This document shows, piece after piece, positions 46,855 through 56,291 of a stretch of 64,000 bases of DNA. Positions within the stretch are counted from its first letter, which is position 1, and the number at the start of each line of letters is the position of its first letter. The translations under genes and the position numbers were made by a program. The notes under the pieces were generated by a model. That model was not told the DNA's origin and did no database searches. It was given only the letters and a program-made list of their open reading frames with translations. Location: contig NZ_JAGSOI010000002.1 in NCBI RefSeq assembly GCF_023684405.1, positions 1-64,000 of the forward strand, given 5' to 3'. This DNA is from Methanococcoides seepicolus. Lineage in GTDB: Archaea; Halobacteriota; Methanosarcinia; Methanosarcinales; Methanosarcinaceae.

Positions 46855-47996
46855 ACCTCACCCTCCTTTTCATCATCCTTATCAACAACGATCCTACGAA
46901 CAGCGTGGGCTGCACCAGCAAGTATTGCGGTGCCAACCCCCACTTTAGCAAGAGAATCCGCATTCATCCCAAATAAAACAGGCTTATCTTCGGCCTCTTC
47001 ATAAAAAGGAGAAGAACTGTCAGGGAAACCCGGTTCGCAGCAGGAGATGCACGGCGACCCTGCCTGAGTGCACATATTTACGGAACCATTCCATTTGCGA
47101 AGAGCACAATCCGAATGAGTGTAAGGTCCCTTGCAACCAAGTTTCCATAGACAACCATCCCCTGAAAGGTCGGTATCCAGTTTCCCGACATCATAAAATC
47201 CCCTGCGTGGGCAATTATCATGCAGCGTGTGGTCGGCAGGGAAGAAAACAAGAGGACGATCATATTTATCCAGAACAGCATCAAGGTCATCAGGGACCCT
47301 TATCTTTCCAAGTATCACAGCAGCAAGTGTCAGAAGCATCCAATCCGGATGGGCAGGACAGCCCGGCACATTTATAACCGGTTTGCTAATGCCAAGCTCA
47401 GTAAGCATTCCTTTTGAAGGGTCTTCTTTTAGGAAGGAAACCCCCCTAAAGTCCATGAGATCCGTGATGGCACTATCAGCTGCATTTACTCCACCGTATG
47501 TAGCACACATCCCCACAGCCAGGATCATATCGGCATTCTCTGCTGCTTTTTTAAATATATCTTTAAAAGGACGTTCACCATACATGCAATATTTACCAGA
47601 ACCATTGGGGCCATTGGCAATTGAACCTTCGACCACGAGTATATATCCGCCTTCCTCGATGGCATCATTCAGCAGTATTTCAGAATTCAACTCAGAGGTA
47701 CCTGCAAGTCTGCCATCAACAAAAATGCCTTGTTGTGCCAGAAGTGTTTCGTGATAGACCAGATCCACATTCAGTTTTTGGATCGCCTGTACAATGTCGG
47801 GGTTTTCTGCATTCAGCAATGATTCCGAACAACCTGTACATTCAGCACCATGTATCCATACTATTTTCGTCTTTGAGATCTCAATCGCATTTGAAATATC
47901 AGAATGATATATACCAAGGAATGCAGAAGCCCCAATTGCACCTGCTACCTTGAGAAATGTTCGTCGATCCATTCCAAGAAAATCGGTTTTCCCCAC
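46851..47996 (-). CDS. Membrane-bound [NiFe]-hydrogenase small subunit with Tat signal
   Basis: 381 residues from GTG 47996; ATG at 47972 would remove eight residues but keep the signal. The twin-arginine motif DRRTFLKVAG (10-19) precedes a hydrophobic stretch and SNA cleavage site. Proximal cluster ligands start with ECTGCSESLL (C53, C56); later cysteines (CPAHPDW, DNCPRRGFYD, GCKGPYTHSDC, CTQAGSPCISCCEPGFPD) hold the medial and distal clusters. A C-terminal hydrophobic anchor (LAKVGVGTAILAGAAHAV) sits in the membrane. It would drag the folded heterodimer through the Tat pore encoded nearby. Confidence 0.94.
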   Translation of the reverse strand: MGKTDFLGMDRRTFLKVAGAIGASAFLGIYHSDISNAIEISKTKIVWIHGAECTGCSESLLNAENPDIVQAIQKLNVDLVYHETLLAQQGIFVDGRLAGTSELNSEILLNDAIEEGGYILVVEGSIANGPNGSGKYCMYGERPFKDIFKKAAENADMILAVGMCATYGGVNAADSAITDLMDFRGVSFLKEDPSKGMLTELGISKPVINVPGCPAHPDWMLLTLAAVILGKIRVPDDLDAVLDKYDRPLVFFPADHTLHDNCPRRGFYDVGKLDTDLSGDGCLWKLGCKGPYTHSDCALRKWNGSVNMCTQAGSPCISCCEPGFPDSSSPFYEEAEDKPVLFGMNADSLAKVGVGTAILAGAAHAVRRIVVDKDDEKEGEV

Positions 47997-48026
47997 ATTT
48001 TCGATCAGATCATACCCCCAGAATTA

Positions 48027-48044
48027 AGATCAAAATTTTGATCT
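48027..48044. promoter_or_regulatory. Perfect 18-bp palindrome between hydrogenase and hyp operons
   Basis: agatcaaaattttgatct reads the same on both strands. It lies 31 bases before the small-subunit start and ~90 bases before hypC, in the 138-base divergent control region, next to a TATA-like ATAATATG on the minus strand. This is the position expected for a repressor site acting on the hydrogenase promoter. No regulator gene is nearby, and the site does not look like a known nickel (NikR) operator as I recall it. Confidence 0.5.
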
Positions 48045-48134
48045 AATCATATTATTGCTACAAACACAGTTAAAGTTTTCATTTGCACAGATTGTTGCTT
48101 ACACTTAAATATCAGCAATCCTTCAATTTATTTG

Positions 48135-48365
48135 ATGTGTATTGCAATCCCCGGGAAGATAACAAAACTGCTAGACGAATATACAGCAATGGTAGATTTT
48201 GGAGGAGTGGAACGAAAAGTGAACCTTGACCTTATTACCGGCTCTGAAGAGATCATACCCGGACTGAACATACTGGTTCATGTGGGATATGCCATCTCCA
48301 TAATTTCCGAAGATGAAAGAAAAGAAATATCAGAAATTCTTGAACAATTGGAGAATGATGAATAA
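48135..48365 (+). CDS. hypC: Hydrogenase maturation chaperone HypC
   Basis: 76 residues from ATG 48135; MCIAIPGKI is the invariant start with the functional Cys2, so the upstream TTG is not the start. Binds HypD and the large subunit to deliver the Fe(CN)2CO group. Overlaps the next gene by eight bases. First gene of hypCDABE, with TATA-like acttaaatat (48103-48112) close upstream. Confidence 0.92.
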   Translation: MCIAIPGKITKLLDEYTAMVDFGGVERKVNLDLITGSEEIIPGLNILVHVGYAISIISEDERKEISEILEQLENDE

Positions 48366-49425
48366 TATGTCCATGGAGGCAAAGCTGCTAAAAAGTATTT
48401 GTGATCGTTCAAGGCCCATCCGCATCATGCATATCTGTGGTACCCATGAAAGAACGATCTCACGCTATGGATTACGGAACGTATTGCCAAAAGAAATAGA
48501 AATATTGAGCGGTCCGGGTTGCCCCGTATGTGTTACCCCAGTTGAGGATATCGACATTGCGATCGCACTTGCAAGATCTGGCATAATAATAACATCTTAT
48601 GGAGATATGCTTCGCGTTCCCGGAAGCTCAATGAATCTTATGGAAGCACGATCAGAAGGATGCGATATAAGAACGGTCTACAGTATCGATGATGCAATTA
48701 CAATAGCAAAAGAACATCCCAGTCGTGATGTTGTGTTCTTTGCCATAGGATTTGAAACTACTGCACCCACCAATGCGGCCACGCTTTTACGCAAGCCCCC
48801 TAAGAACTTCAGTTTACTCACATCACACCGACTGATCCCACCAGCTCTTTTACATCTGCTCGATGAAACGAACATAGATGCATTCATAGCCCCTGGGCAT
48901 GTTTGTGCCATTACAGGCATACAACCATACCAGCAATTTGCAGACCTGGGGTTTCCAATCGTTTCTGCCGGATTTGAAGCAAATGATGTGCTGCTATCCA
49001 TCCTCATGTTGCTGGAACAGAGTCGTTTAGGCAGACCCATTGTTGAAAATGCATATCCGAGTGTTGTAAGAAGAAAAGGAAATTTGAAGGCACAGGAAAT
49101 GATGGCAAGTGTCTTTGATGTTGCAGATGCACAATGGCGAGGACTTGGCACTATTAAGAACTCAGGACTCAAGCTAAAGAATGAATTTGCAGATCATGAT
49201 GCGGTATTGGTTCATGAAAATGTGATCAGGTCCTACAAAAAAGAGACATCGTATGAACGTATCAATGTTGACAAATGCAGATGTGCTGATATTTTGAAAG
49301 GCAAAGAAGAACCCGATCATTGCCCACTCTTTGGAACAGATTGTACACCTGTGACACCAATAGGTTCCTGTATGGTCAGTCAGGAAGGTATGTGCTACAA
49401 CTGGTATCAGTACAGGAATGTGTGA
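48358..49425 (+). CDS. hypD: Hydrogenase maturation protein HypD
   Basis: 355 residues from ATG 48358, six bases after GGAGA in the end of hypC; the frame is open 15 codons earlier. Motifs: MHICGTHERTISRYGLR, GPGCPVCVTP, TSHRLIPPAL, PGHVCAITG and the C-terminal 4Fe-4S cysteines (CRCADILKG, HCPLFGTDCTP, GSCMVSQEGMCYNWY). Scaffold where iron, CO and cyanide are assembled. Two bases separate it from hypA. Confidence 0.93.
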   Translation: MNNMSMEAKLLKSICDRSRPIRIMHICGTHERTISRYGLRNVLPKEIEILSGPGCPVCVTPVEDIDIAIALARSGIIITSYGDMLRVPGSSMNLMEARSEGCDIRTVYSIDDAITIAKEHPSRDVVFFAIGFETTAPTNAATLLRKPPKNFSLLTSHRLIPPALLHLLDETNIDAFIAPGHVCAITGIQPYQQFADLGFPIVSAGFEANDVLLSILMLLEQSRLGRPIVENAYPSVVRRKGNLKAQEMMASVFDVADAQWRGLGTIKNSGLKLKNEFADHDAVLVHENVIRSYKKETSYERINVDKCRCADILKGKEEPDHCPLFGTDCTPVTPIGSCMVSQEGMCYNWYQYRNV

Positions 49426-49427
49426 AA

Positions 49428-49859
49428 ATGCACGAATATTCACTTGCCTGCGAGGTTGTTAAAAATGTCATGTCCATAGCAGAGGCAAACCAGGCAAAGG
49501 AAATCAGAACTATAACCCTTGGAGTAGGAAAGCTGACACATATAAATCCGGAGCAGTTATTGTTCTGTCTTAAAACACTGATGACAGATACCATTGCAAA
49601 GGATGCAGATATCGTATTGCAAGCAATATTCCCGAATATGGAATGTGAATGCGGATATTATGAAAAAGGCGAGGTCATATATTCTGCAACTAAAAGAGAA
49701 GCTAAAGAAAAGAGGAATATTTTGGATTTTCTCAAAGAGCCGGATGAATTCCATGGGATAAGAGCATTCTTTGAGACGCCTTGCCCAAAATGTGAGAAGA
49801 TGTTACATGCATCCGGCGGCAGGGAACTTATTATCCAGAGTATCGATATTGAACAATGA
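49428..49859 (+). CDS. hypA: Nickel-insertion chaperone HypA
   Basis: 143 residues from ATG 49428 (MHEYSLACEVVKNV). The nickel-binding N-terminus is M-H-E-Y. The zinc finger has CECG and CPKC pairs separated by a ~45-residue insert (YYEKGEVIYSATKREAKEK...), as in archaeal HypA; the upstream part of the same frame overlaps hypD and is not coding. Works with HypB to deliver nickel to the large subunit. Confidence 0.9.
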   Translation: MHEYSLACEVVKNVMSIAEANQAKEIRTITLGVGKLTHINPEQLLFCLKTLMTDTIAKDADIVLQAIFPNMECECGYYEKGEVIYSATKREAKEKRNILDFLKEPDEFHGIRAFFETPCPKCEKMLHASGGRELIIQSIDIEQ

Positions 49860-49879
49860 TATTTTAAGAGAATGATACG

Positions 49880-50530
49880 ATGTTAATGCATGTAATAAAT
49901 GTAGGTCACGACGTGCTTAAAGCAAACGACATGCTTGCAGAGAAAAATAAGGAACTTCTTGACAAAAATGGTGTGTTCGCTATCAATATAATGGGTGCCA
50001 TAGGGTCAGGCAAGACAACCCTTATCGAAAAAGCAATAGAAATACTTGGAGATCATTATCGTATAGCAGTAATTGCAGGCGATGTAGTAGCGGATATGGA
50101 TGCCGCAAGATTTGCAAAGCTTGGTATTACAACGATTCCTGTGAATACCGGACGTGAATGTCACCTTGATGCAAACCTTATAGAAAATGTCCTAAGCTCA
50201 ATGAACCTTCGTGATATTGACATCCTATTCATGGAAAATGTAGGAAATCTCATCTGTCCGACAGATTACAAACTTGGAGAACATCTACGCATAGTGATAG
50301 TGAGCGTTACAGAAGGAGATGATATCGTACTCAAACATCCAATGATCTTCAGATCCGCAGATGTTGCAGTGATCCACAAAACAGACATTGCAGAAGCAGT
50401 TTATGCAGACTGCGAGAAAATGGAACGTGATGTGAGACAACTGAATCCAAACATCCCGATCCTGTTGACATCGATACGCGATACTGAAAGTATCGAACAG
50501 TGGTGTTCGAAAATATCATCTTATATTTAA
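49880..50530 (+). CDS. hypB: Nickel-insertion GTPase HypB
   Basis: 216 residues. P-loop GAIGSGKTT (39-47), GDVVADMDAARF (switch I), GRECHLDANLIENVL (metal site, Cys and His), FMENVGNLICP (switch II) and HKTDIAE (base recognition). No N-terminal polyhistidine stretch, so it does not store nickel itself. GTP hydrolysis drives nickel transfer from HypA. Confidence 0.93.
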   Translation: MLMHVINVGHDVLKANDMLAEKNKELLDKNGVFAINIMGAIGSGKTTLIEKAIEILGDHYRIAVIAGDVVADMDAARFAKLGITTIPVNTGRECHLDANLIENVLSSMNLRDIDILFMENVGNLICPTDYKLGEHLRIVIVSVTEGDDIVLKHPMIFRSADVAVIHKTDIAEAVYADCEKMERDVRQLNPNIPILLTSIRDTESIEQWCSKISSYI

Positions 50531-50553
50531 AACTTCATACCGAAGCAGGAATT

Positions 50554-51606
50554 ATGACAAAAAAAAACATCATCACAATGGAACACGGTGCAGGCGGTCA
50601 AGTCATGCAGGGATTGATCAGCAAGTCGATACTAGGCAACATTTCAAACCGATCGGCAGGAACAGTCGGACTTGACGATCTTGATGATGGTGCCACCATT
50701 GCCTTACCTGCAGACTTTAATTCCAGTTATGAAATTGTCATTACCACTGACAGCCATGTTGTAAAACCATTGTTCTTCCCAGGAGGAGATATTGGGAAAT
50801 TGGCTGTTTGCGGAACTGTGAACGACCTTACAGTAATGGGGGCCAGACCAGTTGCTTTGACATGTGCCATCGTCGTAAGTGAAGGATTTGAAAGGGAGAT
50901 ACTTGAAGAGATAATCCAATCCATGGACCTTACAGCAAAGGAGGCGAGGGTTGCCATTGTAACCGGGGATACCAAAACAATACCAAGAAATGAACTGGAT
51001 TCCATAATAATAAACACCAGCGGGATAGGTTTTGCACCCCGAATTATAAGGGACAATGGCCTTAGCCCGGAAGATATGATAATACTTACGGGCACCATAG
51101 GGGACCACGGAATTTCATTATTGTCACATCGGGAAGGGTTCAACTTCAATACTAAACTGGAATCTGATGTTTCACCACTGAACGATCTTCTGGAAAAGTC
51201 GCTACAAATAACAACACATGATGGAAGAAGTGCCATAACAGCGATGAAAGATCCTACAAGAGGAGGATTGTCTGCCAGTATCAATGAAATGACACAGAAA
51301 AGCAATGTTGGCGTGATCCTTGAGGAAGAGGATATTCCGATCAAAAGCGCAGTAAGGTCTGCATGCGAGATGCTGGGGCTGGACCCATATGAGATCGCAA
51401 ACGAAGGTAAAGCCATTATGGGCGTTAGACCGGAGTATGCTGATGAAGTACTGGAGCTACTGCATAGCCATAAATATGGAAAGGATGCAGCTATTATAGG
51501 AAAGGTTGTTGCAGAACATCAGGGGAAGGTGTTACTAAGAACACCCATTGGAAGTCTGCGTCAATTGAACATGCCTGTTGGAGACCCCATTCCAAGAGTA
51601 TGTTGA
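50554..51606 (+). CDS. hypE: Hydrogenase maturation protein HypE
   Basis: 350 residues from ATG 50554; the earlier open codons overlap hypB. Begins ITMEHGAGGQVMQ and ends PIPRVC, the C-terminal cysteine that HypF carbamoylates and HypE dehydrates to thiocyanate. ATP-binding glycines lie in AVCGTVNDLTVMGARP. The gene depends on HypF function, relevant to the amber codon in hypF. Last gene of hypCDABE; convergent with tatA. Confidence 0.93.
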   Translation: MTKKNIITMEHGAGGQVMQGLISKSILGNISNRSAGTVGLDDLDDGATIALPADFNSSYEIVITTDSHVVKPLFFPGGDIGKLAVCGTVNDLTVMGARPVALTCAIVVSEGFEREILEEIIQSMDLTAKEARVAIVTGDTKTIPRNELDSIIINTSGIGFAPRIIRDNGLSPEDMIILTGTIGDHGISLLSHREGFNFNTKLESDVSPLNDLLEKSLQITTHDGRSAITAMKDPTRGGLSASINEMTQKSNVGVILEEEDIPIKSAVRSACEMLGLDPYEIANEGKAIMGVRPEYADEVLELLHSHKYGKDAAIIGKVVAEHQGKVLLRTPIGSLRQLNMPVGDPIPRVC

Positions 51607-51628
51607 CATCCCTCACTCCCTTAACTGC

Positions 51629-51931
51629 TCACTTCTGCAACAGTACATTTATCTCAGAAAGAAGTTGCTCATCGGTCTTGTCCTTAGTATCGATACCAAG
51701 GTTTGCTGCCACCTTATTCACATCGGGCTTATTTTCAACCCCGGAATACGAATCTTCAAGAGAACGTTCAAAGTCCTTTAATGAAAGTTCCGATTCTTTC
51801 TGTGCTTTTTTAAACTCACCCATGGAAGTTCCCATTGAGCGTGCCAGTTCCGGCAACTTACTTGCACCAAAAAGTAACAATAATCCTGCGAATATAAGTA
51901 ATAGTTCGCCAGACCCCAATCCTCCGATCAT
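51629..51931 (-). CDS. tatA: Twin-arginine translocase subunit TatA
   Basis: 100 residues from ATG 51931, which follows GGAGGGTG; a GTG three codons earlier is possible. One membrane helix (8-24, ELLLIFAGLLLLFG), the FG hinge and amphipathic helix ASKLPELARSMGTSMGEFKKA, then an acidic tail. Subunits assemble around TatC to make the pore for folded proteins such as the hydrogenase small subunit. Sits beside a second TatA-like gene. Confidence 0.88.
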   Translation of the reverse strand: MIGGLGSGELLLIFAGLLLLFGASKLPELARSMGTSMGEFKKAQKESELSLKDFERSLEDSYSGVENKPDVNKVAANLGIDTKDKTDEQLLSEINVLLQK

Positions 51932-52006
51932 TAATTTCACCCTCCATTACATAATTCTGTTACATATATTTGTGAACATATTGCTTATAAAATGTCGGTT
52001 TACCCA

Positions 52007-52297
52007 TCACTTCGCCTTCACAACATCCGCAAGAAGATCTAATAGTTCATCACTGGACTTCCCACGCACATCTATACCAGAAGATATTGCCATTTCCATG
52101 ATCTTCCTGTCAACATCCTTTCTGTCAACATCATGATAAAGATCAAGATCGTTCAAGCCCAATTCTGTGGCACGCTGTGCTTTCTTAAAATCACCTACTG
52201 CTTTACCAAGTGAGTGTGCAAATTCCGGGATCTTGTCAGGACCAAAAATAAGTAATGTTGCGATCAGCACAACAAATACTTCAAGAGAACCTATCAT
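52007..52297 (-). CDS. Second TatA/TatB-like subunit
   Basis: 96 residues: short outside N-terminus, membrane helix (5-19, LEVFVVLIATLLIFG), hinge PDKIPEFAHSLGKAVGDFKKA, acidic tail. Similar to the neighbour in plan and tail (both end in a small LGID/SGID repeat-like helix), but only distantly identical. The pair may divide TatA and TatB roles. Lies between tatA and tatC on the same strand. Confidence 0.82.
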   Translation of the reverse strand: MIGSLEVFVVLIATLLIFGPDKIPEFAHSLGKAVGDFKKAQRATELGLNDLDLYHDVDRKDVDRKIMEMAISSGIDVRGKSSDELLDLLADVVKAK

Positions 52298-52352
52298 CTT
52301 TATTAAAATAATGATGTTCGTTCTTTAAATAAATATTGTTTTGCCTGTAAAC

Positions 52353-53105
52353 TTATCTGGATACCAGCAATCCAATCTCAAATAAAATAACAATCAGAAG
52401 TGCACAAACAAACTGTGCTATAAAAGTTAGATCAGGAGACAGTGAAAATGCAAATGCCAGGATCGAACTATACACAAGGATGCGCATTTTGCGCAGTGAT
52501 CTGCACTCCACAATATTCATTTTTGTTGCAAAGAACATCAATACAGGTATCTGGAAGATCAGACCTGACCCCAGGATCAGAGTTATGACCACTGAAATGG
52601 CTTTTGCTACCGAGATCTGATCATCTGCGATCATCCCGGAATACAACACCACATTATCAAATATCATTGGCACCATGAACAAAAAAGCAAGGCCCGCACC
52701 TAAAAGAAAGAAAATGAATGATACAGGAACGATGCTTATGCAGAATCTCCGCTCATTGGGATAAAGGCCTCTTGCTGCAAACCTGAACCCTTCATAGAAT
52801 ACTAAAGGGAAAACAAATATGACTGCCATCAAGAACGAAAGTCGGATCCTGAGGAATATCCATTCCAACGGAGAGTATACGGTCATCCCGATAACATCAG
52901 GAAAGAACTTATGCCACATCTGTTGCAAGATCAATTCAGAAAACGGATAAAAAACACATATGAAGAGGAACATGACAAGGATGATCGCAATGGAACGATC
53001 ACGTAATTCTGCCAGATGGGAGATCAACGGCTCTTCGAAGTCGCCATCTACACCACCAATAAAAATATCACGAGATCCGCTTTCAAGACATCTTTGCTTT
53101 TCCAT
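52353..53105 (-). CDS. tatC: Twin-arginine translocase subunit TatC
   Basis: 250 residues from the ATG at 53105 (MEKQRCLESGSRD); the frame extends 13 codons further but those are not typical. Six membrane helices with the signal-recognition motif EEPLISHLAELRDRS before the first helix and SPLEWIFLRIRLSF after the first loop. Receptor for the RR signal, as carried by the hydrogenase small subunit encoded 5 kb away. Divergent from a second TatC-like gene over 66 bases. Confidence 0.88.
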   Translation of the reverse strand: MEKQRCLESGSRDIFIGGVDGDFEEPLISHLAELRDRSIAIILVMFLFICVFYPFSELILQQMWHKFFPDVIGMTVYSPLEWIFLRIRLSFLMAVIFVFPLVFYEGFRFAARGLYPNERRFCISIVPVSFIFFLLGAGLAFLFMVPMIFDNVVLYSGMIADDQISVAKAISVVITLILGSGLIFQIPVLMFFATKMNIVECRSLRKMRILVYSSILAFAFSLSPDLTFIAQFVCALLIVILFEIGLLVSR

Positions 53106-53171
53106 ATAACCATAATAGGTTTGGAATATATGCAATAAAAACATAGTACATGATAAGAGGAGCAGAATAAG

Positions 53172-53897
53172 TTGACATCTTATACAGAAGATATGAACAT
53201 AATAGCTGCTGAAATGCGAAAGAAGCTATACCTATTCATAATCGTCCTTTTTACTACTTTTTCAGTATCTTTTCAGTTTACAAACCCATTGATAAGAAAT
53301 ATCAAGGAAGGACTGCTGCCAGAAGGTGCAAAACTTGTCTATGTCTCACCCCTTGAAGTGATCTTGCTCAAAATAAAGATAGCATTGGTGATAGGACTAT
53401 TTGCCCTACTTCCGCTTGTGCTTTTTTTTGTGATAAGCCCCCTTATAAAGAACAGAAATATACAGATACAGATAAGCAAACGATGGTTGACGATGTCAGC
53501 ATTTTTTGCGATAGCTTTGTTCGTTACAGGTGTGGCCTATGCATACTACATCATGTTACCACTGTTCATTAACTATCTATACCTTAACGCAAGCACATCA
53601 GGGGTCATTGCTACTTACTCGATATTCAGTTTCATTTCTTTTGCAGTACAAGCATCCTTCATATTTGGAATAGTGTTCGAAACACCGCTTTTCCTTACCC
53701 TGCTAACAAGGTCCGGCATCGTACAATATAAAGTACTCCTTGAGTACCGCAAACATGTCTATGTATTCTGCCTTATTGCAGGTGCAATAATAACACCACC
53801 GGATATTATTAGCCAGATAATGGTAGGAATTCCACTTATCATCTTCTTTGAACTGAGCCTTTTAATAGTCAGATATACCGGTGGTAACAGGAACTAA
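53172..53897 (+). CDS. Second TatC-like protein, diverged
   Basis: 241 residues from TTG, which has GAGGAG nine bases upstream; an ATG at 53193 is the alternative. Six hydrophobic segments and the TatC core motifs SPLEVILLKIKIAL and YRKHVYVFCLIAGAIITPPDIISQ, but the N-terminal HLxELRxR receptor motif is degenerate (IIAAEMRKKLY). Such partner TatC copies occur in archaea and may form a heteromeric receptor with the normal copy. Convergent with hypF. Confidence 0.78.
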   Translation: MTSYTEDMNIIAAEMRKKLYLFIIVLFTTFSVSFQFTNPLIRNIKEGLLPEGAKLVYVSPLEVILLKIKIALVIGLFALLPLVLFFVISPLIKNRNIQIQISKRWLTMSAFFAIALFVTGVAYAYYIMLPLFINYLYLNASTSGVIATYSIFSFISFAVQASFIFGIVFETPLFLTLLTRSGIVQYKVLLEYRKHVYVFCLIAGAIITPPDIISQIMVGIPLIIFFELSLLIVRYTGGNRN

Positions 53898-53919
53898 GGT
53901 CAGATCGAGCCGAATATCA

Positions 53920-56196
53920 TTATTCCCACCTGCTCAGCCCTGCTACGATGGCTTGTCCAAGTGATATACCCCCATCTCCGCATGGCAACCTTCTGTGAGA
54001 AATAAACCTTATTTCAGAAGCATTCACCTCATCAGCTATCCTTTTAGCAATGTGTTCATTATACGCAACTCCACCTGTCAATCCAATGATATCAACATCA
54101 CATTTTTTTGCCGACCTTAGTGCAAGCTCTGCCACCCCCAAAGCAAAAGCGTCTTCAAAGGCGTATGCAAGCTCTGAAACAGAATGCTCCCCGATCCGAT
54201 CATACAGCTCATGCAAAAGCATCCCGGAATCAAATACCCCATTATTTAAGACAAGCGGCAACTCAACATCAGAGTTAATACCCCCCCTTGCAACTGATTC
54301 CAGTTTCATGGCAGGTTCACCTTGATAACTTCGATAACTACAGATTCCCAAAAGTGCAGATGCTGCATCCAAAACCCTTCCAGCACTGGTAGACATGACC
54401 GTATTTAGATCCTTATCCAATTGGTCCAGCACAACATTTGCTTCCTTTGGACCATTCTTCAATCCCAGATCCAATTTCAATAGTTCATCCCGACCCACAA
54501 TATCCTTCAGCATCCCCAGAACCATTCGTCCGGGATAATATGAAGCAATATCCCCTCCTGCCATGGGTTGTGGTTTTAAGTGAGCCTGTCTATTGTAATC
54601 CGTATAGGTCGTCTCTAAGATTTCCCCGCCCCAAACACTGCCATCCCCACCATATCCGACCCCATCAAGAGCTATACCAATTATCCTAGAATCCTTTTCC
54701 AATTGAGCATCCGCCATAAGGGATACAACATGTGCATGATGATGCTGAACAGGCACAACATTATCAACACCATGCTCCAATGCAAATTTAGTTGTACTGA
54801 ACTGGGGATGAAGGTCACAGCCCCAAGATTCAGGTGTGATCGAAGTCAGTTCTCCAAATCTATTGAATAACTTCTGATAATACGTTGCCACCTCAAAATG
54901 AGCCATGTTGCCTATGTGCTGGGATATGTAAGCTTTATTACCTGTTGCAAAAGTCATTGTGGTGTTCAGTTCCGCTCCTACCCCCACAGAGGGGTCTATC
55001 ATAAAAGGCAGATCTAAAGATCGTGGCACATATCCACGTGAGCGACGAACGAATAGCGGACCCCTTGAAGTGGACCTTCTCACAGAATCGTCAACCCGGT
55101 TCTCTATTTTCAGATCATGCAGGAGATAATTGTCCGCTATTTTTGCCATAGCCTTTATGGCAATATCATTGTCCAGAACCATTGGAAGATCGGGTAGGTT
55201 TGCCGAGGTCATTACATACACAGAAGCCAAAGTGTTATGGAAAAGAAGATGATGGATACCAGAATAAGGCAACATCACACCAACATTGCACAATTGCGGA
55301 GAGATCGACGACAGAGACAGTATATTTTCCCTTTTATCTAAAACAACTATAGGATTGCTTACATCACACAACAGTTCTTCTTCTTCGGAATTAACAAAGG
55401 CAAATGACCTCACATGCCCAATGTCCTTTGCCATGACTGCAAATGGTTGCTGTGGTCTTTGGAGTTTTCTCCTTAGCAATTCCACCACATTGTCCTTTGA
55501 AGCATCACATATAATGTGGAACCCTCCATATCCTTTAACGGCAATGATCTTACCTGAATCGATCGCTTTTGCACAATCCACGATCGCACTATTACCAAAA
55601 GAGCTGGAGTTGCCATTTTTATCTGCAAAGGTGATGTTGGGACCACAGTTCGAACAGCAAATTGTTTGCCCATGGAAACGACGATCTGAACAGGAGATGT
55701 ATTCCTGAGCACAATAAGCGCATGGAATAAAAGCACCCATGGATGTATTTTGCCGATCATAGGGAAGTGCATGTGAGAATGTATAGCGAGGCCCGCATTC
55801 CGTGCAGGATATGAAAGGGTACTGATAGCGCCTGTCATAAGGATCGAACAATTCATTGAGACACTTAGGGCATATACCAACATCCTATATCATTATCGAA
55901 TCAGGAGTTGTTTCGGATCTACTGTCAAGGATAGAAAAATCCCTGTAATTGGAATTGATCGATCCATTCACCTCAACTGTATCGATCTTGCTCCGAGGTG
56001 GATTTTTAAAATTGAGGTCATATAGAAATCGATCGATATTTGACATATTACCTTCGACTACGATCTCCACACGCCCTCCGGTGTTTCTGACATAACCATG
56101 CAGACCATATTTTTTAGCAATGCGATAGATGAACGGGCGAAATCCCACACCCTGTACGACACCCCTTACCAGTATCCTCTTGCAACCCCCAGCCAT
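53920..56196 (-). CDS. hypF: Hydrogenase maturation carbamoyltransferase HypF with in-frame TAG
   Basis: 758 codons read as one frame with a single TAG at 55885-55887 (codon 104). N-terminal acylphosphatase domain (VRGVVQGVGFRPFIYRIAKKYGLHGYVRN, 9-37), then TAG, then zinc fingers (CPKCLNEL, CTECGPRYTF, CAYCAQEY, CSNCGPN), YrdC-like domain (IIAVKGYGGFHIICDA) and Kae1-like domain (HHHAHVVSLMAD, GVGYGGDGSVWGGE, GLTGGVAYNEHI). HypF carbamoylates the HypE C-terminal cysteine using carbamoyl phosphate. The amber falls at a point usually occupied by Pro in the IPDxxxC junction, and full length is normal, so read-through as pyrrolysine is the best guess; a sequencing or nonsense error is the other. 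Confidence 0.82.
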
Positions 56197-56291
56197 TGTT
56201 TTTTATTCGTCCCGATGTTTTAAGATGTTTTTAATAGATACCTATATTAGAAGGATAATGCCTATTTAAGTTCATTAGTGGAGAATTTGTC

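Noticed and set aside
53920-56196. Treating hypF as two separate genes (103 and 643 residues)
   Set aside because: Both halves are in one frame with only a TAG between them, the second half has no start codon or ribosome site at its domain border, and the zinc-finger codons upstream of the first Met of the second half are already in frame.
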